A stretch of 64,000 bases of DNA from Pseudomonas lundensis (GTDB lineage: Bacteria > Pseudomonadota > Gammaproteobacteria > Pseudomonadales > Pseudomonadaceae), in assembly GCF_002269125.1 (NCBI RefSeq), contig NZ_NQKI01000028.1:1-64000 (forward strand), given 5' to 3'. The notes beneath the pieces are model-generated. The model ran no database searches, was not told where the DNA came from, and worked only from the letters and a program-made list of their open reading frames with translations. Positions 17,718 through 26,056 of this stretch are shown piece after piece. Within the stretch, counting starts at the first letter, position 1. Every line of letters starts with the position of its first letter. A program made the position numbers and the translations under genes.

Positions 17718-18887
17718 TTAACGCTGGGTGCGTGGCATGCCCAGGCCGAATTGGGCGATCAGCTCGCGCTGGATTTCATTGGTGCCACCGCCAAACGTCA
17801 GGGTCACCGAGGCCCGCACTTCGTACTCCAGGTCACCGTGCAGCACAGCGGCGTCTGACCCGCTGCGCACCAAACCGCTGGCACCGACGATGTTGCTCAG
17901 CAGGCGCAAAATCTCGATCCCGGATTCCGAGCCGTACACCTTGGTGGTGGACGCCAGCGCCACGTCCATGCGATCACGCTCCAGATCGGCGGCAATGCGC
18001 AGATTGATCAGGCGCATGGCTTCCAGACGCGCATAGCACTCGGCCAGCCCGGCACGTACCCACGCGGTATCCATGGCGCGCACACCATTTTCGTCAGGCT
18101 GACGCGCCCACGCCCAGACACGCCGGAACAGCCCCACCACCTTGTCCGACCACGCACCCAACCCGAGCCGCTCGTGATTGAGCTGCGCGGTGATGAGCTT
18201 CCAGCCGCCGTGCAACTCACCGACCAGCATGCCCTGCGGCACCTTGACGTTGTCGTAGTACGTGGCGGCCGTCGGGTTGCTGGTGGTCGGGATGACGGTG
18301 GTTGAAAAGCCCTCGGCCCGGGTGTCGAGAATCAGGATAGACACGCCTTTATGCCGAGGGCGCTCCGGGTCGGTTCGCGCGGCCAGCCAGATGTAATCCG
18401 CCGATTCCGCGCCAGAGGTCCAGAGTTTGTTGCCATTGACCACAAAGTGATCGCCTTCCAGGCGCGCCGAGGTTTTCAGCATCGCCAGGTCACTGCCTGC
18501 CTCCGGTTCCGAATAGCCGATGGCAAAGATGATTTCCCCGGCTGCAATACCCGGCAAAAACTGGGCTTTCTGCGCCTCGGTGCCGTATGCCATCAAGGCG
18601 GGACCGACAGTGCTGATGGTCACAAACGGCAGGGGCGCACCCGCAATGTTGGCTTCTTCAAAGAAGATGAACTGCTCGGTCGGCCCGTACCCCTGACCGC
18701 CATGTTCCTTGGGCCATCCCACCGCCAGCCAGCCATCGCGCCCCATCTGGCGGATCGTGTCGCGGTACAGCTCGCCGCCTTCCTTGCCGCGCAACTGTGC
18801 GCGCAAAGCCGGTGTCATCAAGTGTTGAAAGTAATCGCGCACGGTATGGCGCAGGGCATGTTGTTCGGGCGTAAGGTCAACGAACAT
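17718..18887 (-). CDS. Acyl-CoA dehydrogenase, large-type subunit (pair 2, ChsE-like)
   Basis: A 389-residue acyl-CoA dehydrogenase with FAIGYSEPEAGSDLAMLKT, LWTSGAESADYIW and the C-terminal FGGGTNEIQRELIAQ motif. AAGGAGC lies before the ATG. It sits 9 bases after the Ltp2-like aldolase gene. Its likely partner is the HGGIG-type subunit at 20485-21618, which is separated from it by the aldolase and ChsH1 genes. That gene set corresponds to chsE1/chsE2-chsH2-chsH1-ltp2 of the mycobacterial igr operon. The expected reaction is desaturation of a 17-propanoyl-CoA steroid side chain. Confidence 0.86.
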   Translation of the reverse strand: MFVDLTPEQHALRHTVRDYFQHLMTPALRAQLRGKEGGELYRDTIRQMGRDGWLAVGWPKEHGGQGYGPTEQFIFFEEANIAGAPLPFVTISTVGPALMAYGTEAQKAQFLPGIAAGEIIFAIGYSEPEAGSDLAMLKTSARLEGDHFVVNGNKLWTSGAESADYIWLAARTDPERPRHKGVSILILDTRAEGFSTTVIPTTSNPTAATYYDNVKVPQGMLVGELHGGWKLITAQLNHERLGLGAWSDKVVGLFRRVWAWARQPDENGVRAMDTAWVRAGLAECYARLEAMRLINLRIAADLERDRMDVALASTTKVYGSESGIEILRLLSNIVGASGLVRSGSDAAVLHGDLEYEVRASVTLTFGGGTNEIQRELIAQFGLGMPRTQR

Positions 18888-18896
18888 AAAAGCTCC

Positions 18897-20075
18897 TTAG
18901 GCTGCGCCGAGAATCAAACCGCTGGTAGGCACGCCGGTGCCGGCGGTAACCAGCACGTTGTGCACATCATCGACCTGGTTGACCGAGGTGCCGCGCACTT
19001 GACGCACTGCCTCGGCTACACCGTTCATGCCGTGGATATAGGCTTCGCCCAACTGGCCGCCGTGGGTGTTGATCGGCAGCTTGCCACCTCGGGCATGGTG
19101 CCCGGCCCGGATGAATTCCTTGGCTTCGCCCCGCTCGCACAAACCGAACTCTTCCAGTTGCGGCAGTACAAACGGCGTGAAGTGGTCGTAGATAATGGCG
19201 GTTTGCAGCGCGTCCGGCCCCAGCCCTGATTGGCGATACAGCTCTTTGGCGACCACGCCCATCTCCGGCAGCCCGGTAATGTCATCGCGGTAAAACGAGG
19301 TCATGATCTGCTGCCCCGAGGTGATGCCCTGGGACCCCGCTTTGATCATCACCGGCTTCTGGCGCAGGTCCTTGGCGTACTCGGCCGAGGTAATGACCAT
19401 GGCCACGGCGCCATCGGATTCCTGGCAGCAATCGAGCAAGTGCAACGGTTCGCAGATCCAGCGCGACGCTTGATGCTCTTGCAGCGTGATCGGCTTGCCG
19501 TAAAAGAAGGCGGCCGGGTTGGTGGCGGCAAAGTCGCGCACGGCCACGGCCACGCGGCCGAAATCTTCCGAGGTGGCGCCGTAGGTGTGCATATACCGTT
19601 GGGCAAACATGCCCACCCACGATGCCGGCGTATGCAGACCGTGGGGCATGTACCAGCCGTAATTGACGTTTTCAAAGATCGGCGTGGAGGCAAAGCCATA
19701 GCTGCCGCTGCCAAACCGGTACCACGAACGCTCGTTCATGGCGCGGTACACCACCACGACTTTGGCCACACCTGTGGCCACCGCCATGGCGGCGTGCATG
19801 ATGGGCGCGCAGGCCGCGCCACCGCCGTGGGGCACCTGGGAGAAGAACTTGACGTCTTTACAGCCCAGCAGGCGGGCGATTTCATACTCGGGCACCTTGT
19901 CCACCGAGTAGGAGCTGAACCCCTCCACGTCAGCAGGGTTGATACCTGCGTCTTTAAGGGCCGCCAGGGTGGCTTCCATCGCCAGACGCAGTTCGGTGCG
20001 CCCGGAATTTTTCGAGAATTCGGTGGCGCCCAGACCAACAATGGCGGCGCGCCCGGAGAGTGACGATTGCGACAT
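18897..20075 (-). CDS. Ltp2-like steroid side-chain aldolase (thiolase fold)
   Basis: A 392-residue thiolase-superfamily protein of the lipid-transfer/Ltp2 subgroup. In steroid degraders Ltp2 works with the DUF35 domain of ChsH2 to cleave the 17-hydroxy-propanoyl-CoA chain, giving the 17-ketosteroid and propionyl-CoA. Visible: N-terminal AAIVGLGATEFSK, the QVPHGGGAACAP block where a thiolase would have its active Cys region, the VVYRAMNERS signature, and a C-terminal INTHGGQLGEAYIHG block. The neighbouring ChsH1- and ChsH2-like genes strongly support aldolase over thiolase activity. The start is ATG at 20075 with GGGAGA upstream. Confidence 0.85.
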   Translation of the reverse strand: MSQSSLSGRAAIVGLGATEFSKNSGRTELRLAMEATLAALKDAGINPADVEGFSSYSVDKVPEYEIARLLGCKDVKFFSQVPHGGGAACAPIMHAAMAVATGVAKVVVVYRAMNERSWYRFGSGSYGFASTPIFENVNYGWYMPHGLHTPASWVGMFAQRYMHTYGATSEDFGRVAVAVRDFAATNPAAFFYGKPITLQEHQASRWICEPLHLLDCCQESDGAVAMVITSAEYAKDLRQKPVMIKAGSQGITSGQQIMTSFYRDDITGLPEMGVVAKELYRQSGLGPDALQTAIIYDHFTPFVLPQLEEFGLCERGEAKEFIRAGHHARGGKLPINTHGGQLGEAYIHGMNGVAEAVRQVRGTSVNQVDDVHNVLVTAGTGVPTSGLILGAA

Positions 20076-20093
20076 GTGAACTGTCTCCCGCTG

Positions 20094-20513
20094 TCAGGGT
20101 AAAACCAGCGCGACCGTGCCGGTCACGTGGTTGCCCATGGAATTTTTGCCGCTGAGGGTGATTTCCACCGTGCGCGTGGCTGCGTCTTGATGGCTGACAA
20201 CGCCGTTGAAGGTCATGCAGTCGCCGGGGTAATTCGGCGCCCCCAACTTGATCTTCAAGGAAGCAAAGCGCGCTAGCGGGCCTGCCCACTCTTCGACATA
20301 ACGCTGCACCAGCCCGTTGGTGGTCAGGATGTTCATGAAGATGTGCGGCGAGCCCAGTGCCTGCGCCGCCTGCATGTCGTGATGACCTGGGAAGTAATCG
20401 CGCGTGGCAATCGCTCCCCCGGTAATCAGGCCAACGGTAATAGGAATGGCCAGTTCCGGCAGGGTCTCGCCGGGGCGCACGTCGTCAAAGCGCTTGGTGT
20501 TCTTCGAGGTCAT
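20094..20513 (-). CDS. ChsH1-like MaoC-type enoyl-CoA hydratase subunit
   Basis: A 139-residue single hotdog-fold protein of the MaoC-like group (RPGETLPELAIPITVG start, DYFPGHHD in the middle, NYPGDCMTFNG later). In the steroid pathway ChsH1 pairs with the MaoC half of ChsH2 to hydrate the 17-propenoyl-CoA side chain. The start overlaps the end of the dehydrogenase gene at 20485 by 29 bases, so the two are translationally coupled. The partner is encoded two genes upstream. Confidence 0.83.
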   Translation of the reverse strand: MTSKNTKRFDDVRPGETLPELAIPITVGLITGGAIATRDYFPGHHDMQAAQALGSPHIFMNILTTNGLVQRYVEEWAGPLARFASLKIKLGAPNYPGDCMTFNGVVSHQDAATRTVEITLSGKNSMGNHVTGTVALVLP

Positions 20514-21618
20514 ATTTCCATCCCAGCTTGTCGTGGTGGCTCAGCCAATTGCCGAGGTGTTCAAGGCTGGCGGCCGAACCGCCCAGCGCATTGCCAAGTG
20601 CCCGGCTCCAGTAGAGAAAACGGTGCATCGGGTAGGTCAGGTCGACGCCAATGCCGCCATGTACGTGCTGCGCGTTGTGCCCGATCACATGCCCGGCTTC
20701 GCACGCTTGCCAGGCCGTGGCCAGTGCTTCGGATGGCGCCGGCAGGCCGGCGTCGAGGCGGTAACACAATTGCCAGAGGCAACTGCGCAGGGCTTCGAGT
20801 GCGATGTGGGCGTCGGCCATGCTCATTTGCACCGCCTGAAAACTGCCGATGGCGCGGTCGAACTGACGGCGCTCGGAGACGTACGCCACCGTGCGCCGCA
20901 ACTGCTCGGCACTGACACCCAATTGCAACGCCGCCAGCGCGGCCGTGGCCCGGGGTTCTAGCCATTGCAAGGCCGCGGTGGGCAACAGCTGCCCGGCCCC
21001 GATAATCAGTCCGTCAATGCGCAGGTCCGCGATGGCCTCGCCGTGGGTCATGCGCCCGGGCACATGCGTGATGCCCTTGGCCGCCAGCTCGACCCAGGCC
21101 AGTCGCGGTTGTCCTTCCGCCATCACCAGCAGTAGCGCGGCCTGGGACTGCTCGGCCAAGGCCAGTGCCGACACGCGGCCTTTCAACTGCCAGCCCTGCG
21201 CGTGGGGATGTGCATGCACCTGCACCCCAAGGGCACTGTGCAAACCACCAAGGTCCAGCGTCAGCAGCGCACGCCCTGCCGCCGCCTCCGTGGCCCAGGC
21301 TTGTAAGGTGTCATCACCGAAACCGGCGAGGGTGGCCGCCGCCAATTGATGGCGCCACAAGGGCACTTGCCCCAAGGCATTGCCCTGGGCTTGCAGCACC
21401 TGCATCAGGTCGGCCATGCCCAACCCGCTGCCACCCTGAGCTTCAGGAATGGCCAAGGCTTGCAAACCAGTCTCTATGCACAGCTCCCACAGCGGTTCCA
21501 TGAAGGCCTGATCGCCCGTATCAAATTGGCGCAGGCGGTCGTCGGTGCAATAGTCGGCAAACACGCTGCCGGCCATTTCAGCGATCGCGTGTTGATCCTC
21601 TGTGAATTCGAAATCCAT
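20485..21618 (-). CDS. Acyl-CoA dehydrogenase, small-type partner subunit (pair 2, ChsE-like)
   Basis: A 377-residue acyl-CoA dehydrogenase family protein that is more divergent than its neighbours. It has SERRQFDRAIGSFQAVQMS and the C-terminal NAQHVHGGIGVDLTYPMHR block but no GGxxEIQ motif. The middle, alanine-rich domain lacks the usual SEPxAGSDL motif, which implies an incomplete active site and dependence on a partner. The best candidate is the subunit at 17718. It lies 11 bases after the ChsH2-like gene, and a G-rich site precedes the ATG. Confidence 0.83.
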   Translation of the reverse strand: MDFEFTEDQHAIAEMAGSVFADYCTDDRLRQFDTGDQAFMEPLWELCIETGLQALAIPEAQGGSGLGMADLMQVLQAQGNALGQVPLWRHQLAAATLAGFGDDTLQAWATEAAAGRALLTLDLGGLHSALGVQVHAHPHAQGWQLKGRVSALALAEQSQAALLLVMAEGQPRLAWVELAAKGITHVPGRMTHGEAIADLRIDGLIIGAGQLLPTAALQWLEPRATAALAALQLGVSAEQLRRTVAYVSERRQFDRAIGSFQAVQMSMADAHIALEALRSCLWQLCYRLDAGLPAPSEALATAWQACEAGHVIGHNAQHVHGGIGVDLTYPMHRFLYWSRALGNALGGSAASLEHLGNWLSHHDKLGWKYDLEEHQAL

Positions 21619-21629
21619 ACGCCCCCCCC

Positions 21630-22607
21630 TTACTCGGCCACAGGCCGGAACAGCGGCAAGGTCAACTCACCGTCAAAGGTTTGGAACTCCAATTGCACCG
21701 GTTGCCCGATACGCAAGGCATCACGCGTGACCCCGGTCAGCCCTGCTACCAGCCGAACGCCCTCCTGCAGCTCAATCAGACCAATGGGGTTGGGGTGATC
21801 GAACGGCGCGACTTCGGGGTAATGCATGATCACGAAGGAGTACAGATGCCCACGGCCACTGGCTTCGACGCTGTCCCAGTCAAAGGAATGGCATTCGATG
21901 CACACCGGCGCTGGCGGATGCCGCAGGGTCTGGCACTGGGTACAGCGCTGGATCAACAGCTTGCCTGCTTCGCAGCCCTCCCAGAAAAACCGCGTGTCGT
22001 CGCTCATTCCCGGTTTCGGGCGTTTGACCACGGGCGCAGCGCTCACATCGGCCGGGGCCTGGGGCGCGGCTGGCGGGTGCGCCGGGCGGAACTTGAAGAC
22101 GCGGAACAACAGTTCCCCGACAGCTTCGTCGCCGCTTTTATGCACGACGAAATACTGCATCACCAACGTGACGAAAAACCCGGTGCCTAACCCCGTGGTT
22201 TTCTCGTCGCCCACTGAATCCAGGCGCGTGGTGTAGTAGAGCTTTTCGCCGGGACGCAGGTTGCGGTTGAAGGTCAACTCCGAGTTCACCGCCACCACTG
22301 ACGGGTAACCGTAGGACTCGATCAGTTTGAGCACTTCGTAAGGGTTTTCGGTGGTTGAGCCAGGCGGGTAATGGTTGGCGTGAAAGCCTTCCATGCACCA
22401 CACCTGCAACATCGAAGGCGGCGCCACCAGTCCGTCCTGCTCACTGTTGGCAGCAAAGGCGGGATCGGTGTACAGCGGGTTATCGACACCCATGATTTCG
22501 CACCATTGGCGAATCATCGGGGCGTTGACATCGTCCCAGGCGTACACGCGACCATATTCACGCCCCACCAGGGCGCGCACGTCGGTTAGCAATTGAGAAT
22601 CAGCCAA
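21630..22607 (-). CDS. ChsH2-like fusion: MaoC hotdog domain plus DUF35 zinc-ribbon/OB-fold
   Basis: A 325-residue two-domain protein. Residues 1 to about 165 resemble a MaoC/FAS1-type dehydratase half (GREYGRVYAWDDVN, NRNLRPGEKLYYTTRLD). Residues about 195-325 are a DUF35 domain with a zinc ribbon (CTQCQTLRHPPAPVCIEC) and an OB fold. This architecture is that of mycobacterial ChsH2, which supplies the hydratase partner for ChsH1 and the DUF35 partner for Ltp2. The start is TTG at 22607, supported by AGGAGA eight bases upstream. It is the second gene of operon A. Confidence 0.86.
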   Translation of the reverse strand: MADSQLLTDVRALVGREYGRVYAWDDVNAPMIRQWCEIMGVDNPLYTDPAFAANSEQDGLVAPPSMLQVWCMEGFHANHYPPGSTTENPYEVLKLIESYGYPSVVAVNSELTFNRNLRPGEKLYYTTRLDSVGDEKTTGLGTGFFVTLVMQYFVVHKSGDEAVGELLFRVFKFRPAHPPAAPQAPADVSAAPVVKRPKPGMSDDTRFFWEGCEAGKLLIQRCTQCQTLRHPPAPVCIECHSFDWDSVEASGRGHLYSFVIMHYPEVAPFDHPNPIGLIELQEGVRLVAGLTGVTRDALRIGQPVQLEFQTFDGELTLPLFRPVAE

Positions 22608-22661
22608 GTTCGTCTCCTGCAGGATGAGCGCGGCAACTTGCGGGTTGCCGCAGAGGGTCGA

Positions 22662-23447
22662 TCAATGCCCGGCGTTCTGCGCGGCACCCAGAAAAGCCGG
22701 GCGTTCGCCGCCGCCGTGCAGCAACAGGTTGCAACCGCTGGCATACCCCGCCATGGGCGATGCGATAAACAGGCAGGCGTTACCAATGTCTTCAGGCAGC
22801 GCCATGCGCCCGGCCGGTATCCCGGCGCTGACGGCGGCGACACCCTGTTCATCGCCGTAATGCAAATGCGACTGTTCGGTGCACACCAAACCGGGGCTGA
22901 CCGCCACCACGCGCACCTTGGGCGCCCATTCCACCGCCAGCGATTGCACCAGCGCCAACACACCGGCCTTGGCTGCGCCATAAGCCGCCGTACCCGGCGA
23001 GGCACGCAACGCGCTGATGCTGCCGATAAACACAATGCAGCCGCCGTCTGCCTGTTGCTGCATCAGCGCATTGGCCTGCTGCGCCACATTCAGGGGAGCG
23101 ATCAGGTTGAGGCGGATAATGCCTTCATGAAAACGGGGCGAAACACTGGCCGCGTCGGCGGCAGGGCTGCCACCGGCGTTGTTGATCAGCACATCCAGAC
23201 GCCCGAAATCGGCACGGATGCCGTCGAACAGGGCCTTGAGCGAATCCAGGTCACGCACATCGCAGGCCATGAAGATCGCCTGCGCCGAACCGGCCTGTGG
23301 CAGTGCTTCGGGCGCCGTACGGCCACACACAATGACGCGCGCTCCGGCCTGCAAAAAACTGCACGCAATGCCTGCGCCGATGCCTTTGGTTCCGCCGGTA
23401 ATCAGCACCACCTTGTCGGTGTAATCGAGTCCTGAATGTTGGCCCAT
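22662..23447 (-). CDS. SDR-family oxidoreductase in the steroid operon
   Basis: A 261-residue classical short-chain dehydrogenase with the cofactor motif TGGTKGIGAGIA (about residues 18-29), NNAG near 92 and the YGAAK active-site Tyr/Lys near 155-159, preceded by the catalytic Ser in SISALRASPG. It lies at the 5' end of operon A with AAGGAG before the ATG at 23447; an upstream in-frame start adds ten residues without support. The substrate is not readable. A hydroxyacyl-CoA or hydroxysteroid intermediate is likely by context. Confidence 0.85.
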   Translation of the reverse strand: MGQHSGLDYTDKVVLITGGTKGIGAGIACSFLQAGARVIVCGRTAPEALPQAGSAQAIFMACDVRDLDSLKALFDGIRADFGRLDVLINNAGGSPAADAASVSPRFHEGIIRLNLIAPLNVAQQANALMQQQADGGCIVFIGSISALRASPGTAAYGAAKAGVLALVQSLAVEWAPKVRVVAVSPGLVCTEQSHLHYGDEQGVAAVSAGIPAGRMALPEDIGNACLFIASPMAGYASGCNLLLHGGGERPAFLGAAQNAGH

Positions 23448-23590
23448 GAGGCGCTCCTTTTCTTCTGATGGAGCCACTCTAGGGGCTTATTCGCGGGTGC
23501 TCGTCGTCTGAATGGACGATGAAGCCGCGCCACGCCAACGCAACACTTCAGCGCACGCGGCACTGCCAGCCATCGCTCATGAGGAACGCC
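23448..23590. promoter_or_regulatory. Divergent control region between operon A and the enoyl-CoA hydratase gene
   Basis: A 143-base region from which the SDR-led operon (-) and the hydratase gene (+) are transcribed outward. It contains an imperfect inverted repeat, CGTCGTC-TGAAT-GGACGATG, near 23500-23523, a plausible operator. No regulator gene lies in the cluster, so the cognate factor would be encoded elsewhere. Promoter boxes were not assigned. Confidence 0.35.
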
Positions 23591-24376
23591 ATGTCAGCCC
23601 CTTCCACCGACCCGGTTTTGCTCGAATTCCCGAGCCCGGGCGTCGCCCTGTTGCGACTCAATCGGCCCCAGGCCACCAATGCCCTGAGCCTTGAATTACA
23701 GGCTTTGTTGTCACGCTATTTCGTGGAACTTGCAGAAAATGCCGAGGTGCGCTGCATCCTGCTCACCGGTGGCGAGAAGGTGTTTGCGGCGGGCGGCGAC
23801 ATCAACAGCATGGCCGGGGTTGGCCCGATCGACATTTATCAGCGCCACACCGAACGGGTCTGGGCGCCGATTCAGCAGTGCCCGAAGCCGGTGATCGCTG
23901 CAGTGTGCGGCTACGCCTATGGCGGCGGTTGTGAGCTGGCGATGCTGGCCGACATCATCGTCGCCGGGCGCGGGGCCAAATTTTGCCAGCCGGAAATCCG
24001 CATCGGCATCATGCCGGGGATCGGCGGCACGCAGCGGCTAGTACGGGCCGTGGGCAAGGTCAAAGCCATGCGCATGGCCTTGACCGGTCAACCCATCAGC
24101 GCAGAAGAAGCCTGGACGGCCGGGCTGGTCAGCGACCTGGTGGACGATGACCAGGTGCAAGCCCAGGCACTGGACATTGCCAGACAGATTGCGGCGATGC
24201 CGCCGTTGGCGGCCGAGCAAATCAAAGAAGTGATCCTGGCCGGGATGGACGCACCGCTGGAGGCCGGCTTGGCGCTGGAGCGCAAAGCCAATGCGTTGCT
24301 GTTTGCGTCACGGGACCAGAAGGAAGGCATGCAGGCGTTCATCGAGAAACGCACGCCACGGTTTGAAGGTAAGTAA
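23591..24376 (+). CDS. Enoyl-CoA hydratase/isomerase (crotonase family)
   Basis: A 261-residue crotonase-fold protein with FAAGGDINSMAG (oxyanion-hole region, about residues 65-75) and GYAYGGGCELAMLAD near 110. The catalytic-Glu positions lie in the KFCQPEIRIGIMPGIGG block (Glu136). ATG at 23591 has GAGGAA upstream; a longer in-frame start at 23519 has none. It is the only + strand gene in the steroid cluster, divergent from operon A and convergent with operon B. It probably hydrates an enoyl-CoA from side chain or rings C/D. Confidence 0.87.
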   Translation: MSAPSTDPVLLEFPSPGVALLRLNRPQATNALSLELQALLSRYFVELAENAEVRCILLTGGEKVFAAGGDINSMAGVGPIDIYQRHTERVWAPIQQCPKPVIAAVCGYAYGGGCELAMLADIIVAGRGAKFCQPEIRIGIMPGIGGTQRLVRAVGKVKAMRMALTGQPISAEEAWTAGLVSDLVDDDQVQAQALDIARQIAAMPPLAAEQIKEVILAGMDAPLEAGLALERKANALLFASRDQKEGMQAFIEKRTPRFEGK

Positions 24377-24377
24377 A

Positions 24378-24424
24378 CCCGGGGCCGCGTCAGCATCTCA
24401 AGGCTGGCGCGGGCCCGTTATTGT
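24378..24424. terminator. Terminator between convergent hydratase and CoA-ligase genes
   Basis: A GC-rich imperfect hairpin: CCCGGGGCCGCGTCAGC (24378-24394) faces GCTGGCGCGGGCCCG (24403-24417) across an 8-base loop, with TTATTGT following on the + strand. It separates the two convergent genes. Confidence 0.65.
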
Positions 24425-24429
24425 GTGGG

Positions 24430-26037
24430 TCAGGCGTTCACCTTTGCGCGCAATTCATTCTTCGCCACTTTGTTCGACGCATTGACCGGCAACGCCTCAA
24501 AGAACCGCACCTGCCGGGGCACTTTGTAATTGGCCATGTGTTCACGCGCCCATTCAATCAACTGGGCTTGATCCAGTGACTGGCCGTGGCGCAGCACAAC
24601 ACAGGCGCAACCCACCTCCCCCATGCGCTCATCGGCAATACCGATGACCGCCACCTGCGCGACAGCCGGGTGCTCCATCAGCCCGGCCTCGATTTCGGCC
24701 GGGTAGCAGTTGAAGCCGCCGACGATGAACATGTCTTTCAGGCGATCGGTGATGCGCAGGTTTCCCGCAGCGTCCAGCACGCCAATGTCGCCGGTGTGCA
24801 GCCAGCCTTCGCTGTCAATGGTTTGCGCAGTGGCAACCGGGTCTTCGAAATAGCCTTGCATGACATGAAAGCCGCGCAGGCAGATCTCGCCGGTGTTGCC
24901 TGCTGCAAGGGGGCGGTTGTGCGGGTCGCGAATGCTCACTTCTGTGCCGGGAATCGCCCGGCCGCTGGTGCCAGCGATGGTCTCGGCCGCATCGTGCGGG
25001 ACGCAGATGGTCGCCAGCCCACCGCATTCGGTCAGGCCATATGCGGTGGTCACCACGGCGAACCCCAGCTCACGGCGCATGCGCTCAATCAGGATGGGCG
25101 GAATCGTTGCTGCGCCGGTGACAGCAATCCGCAAGCTCGACAAGTCCGTCTCGGCCAGTTTCGGGTGGGCCAGCATCGACAGGTACAAGGTAGGCGGCCC
25201 CGGCAGCACGTTAATACGTTCTGCGGCGATGCGTTGAAACACCGCCTCGGCATCAAATACCGCGTGCGGCAAGATGGTCGCCCCGGCCAACAAGCAGGTC
25301 AGCCACCCCGCCTTGTAGCCAAAGGCATGGAAAAACGGGTTGATGACCAGATACCGGTCGCCCGCCTGCAAGCCAATCACCTTCACGTACTCGCTGAAGG
25401 CGCGCAGGTTTTGCCCGTGGGCGCTCATCACGCCCTTGGGCTTGCCCGTAGTGCCGGAGGTAAAGAGCAGATCGCTCAAATCGTTGGCCTGGACACTGTC
25501 CGAACGCGCCTGCGCAGAATGTTCGCTGACCGTGGTGCCCAAGGCCAGGAACTCATCCCAATCCAGGTCGAGGGCGCTGGCGACCTGCCCTTCTTCCAGC
25601 AGCACCATGTGTTCAAGGCTGGCGGGGCGACAAGGGGCCAGCAACGCCAAGTAATTGGTGCCAAGGAAATGCGGCTGCACAAACAGCACACGGCTGCCGC
25701 TGCGTTGCAGGATGTCAGCTGCTTCACTGCCTTTCATCCGGGTGTTGATGGGTACCATGACTGCCCCGGCGCAATGAATCCCCAGCGCGGCAATGATCCA
25801 GTCGCGGCCATTGGGCGCCCAGATTGCCACCCGATCGCCCTTCTCGATCCCCAGCGCCATCAGGCTGCGGGTCACCGCGAGGGCGAGTCGGGGCAAGTCT
25901 CGATAGTCAGTGCGCTGCCCATGCGCTTCAATGGCCGTGCGCCCGGCATGCTGTTGCGCCGCTTGCTGCAACAAGTGAGGAATGGAGCTTGGCAGGCTCA
26001 AGGTGTCGTCACGCAGGACGTCAAGGGTGGAATTCAT
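24430..26037 (-). CDS. FadD3-like acyl-CoA synthetase
   Basis: A 535-residue adenylate-forming CoA ligase with LLFTSGTTGKPKGVMSAHG (about residue 190), AYGLTECGG, LHTGDIG, DRLKDMFIVGGFNCYPAEIE and a C-terminal Lys in NASNKVAKNELR. The hinge FNCYPAEIE form and the short N-terminus resemble the FadD3 group, which activates the indanedione propionate (HIP) made when steroid rings A/B have been removed. It is the last gene of operon B. FadD3 function is inferred from sequence resemblance and context, not shown. Confidence 0.82.
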   Translation of the reverse strand: MNSTLDVLRDDTLSLPSSIPHLLQQAAQQHAGRTAIEAHGQRTDYRDLPRLALAVTRSLMALGIEKGDRVAIWAPNGRDWIIAALGIHCAGAVMVPINTRMKGSEAADILQRSGSRVLFVQPHFLGTNYLALLAPCRPASLEHMVLLEEGQVASALDLDWDEFLALGTTVSEHSAQARSDSVQANDLSDLLFTSGTTGKPKGVMSAHGQNLRAFSEYVKVIGLQAGDRYLVINPFFHAFGYKAGWLTCLLAGATILPHAVFDAEAVFQRIAAERINVLPGPPTLYLSMLAHPKLAETDLSSLRIAVTGAATIPPILIERMRRELGFAVVTTAYGLTECGGLATICVPHDAAETIAGTSGRAIPGTEVSIRDPHNRPLAAGNTGEICLRGFHVMQGYFEDPVATAQTIDSEGWLHTGDIGVLDAAGNLRITDRLKDMFIVGGFNCYPAEIEAGLMEHPAVAQVAVIGIADERMGEVGCACVVLRHGQSLDQAQLIEWAREHMANYKVPRQVRFFEALPVNASNKVAKNELRAKVNA

Positions 26038-26056
26038 CGGTCACTCGTCTGGCGAA

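Noticed and set aside
18897..20075. Ordinary beta-ketoacyl thiolase
   Set aside because: The HGGGAAC block and VYRAMNERS signature, with adjacent ChsH1/ChsH2-like genes, point to the Ltp2 aldolase group.
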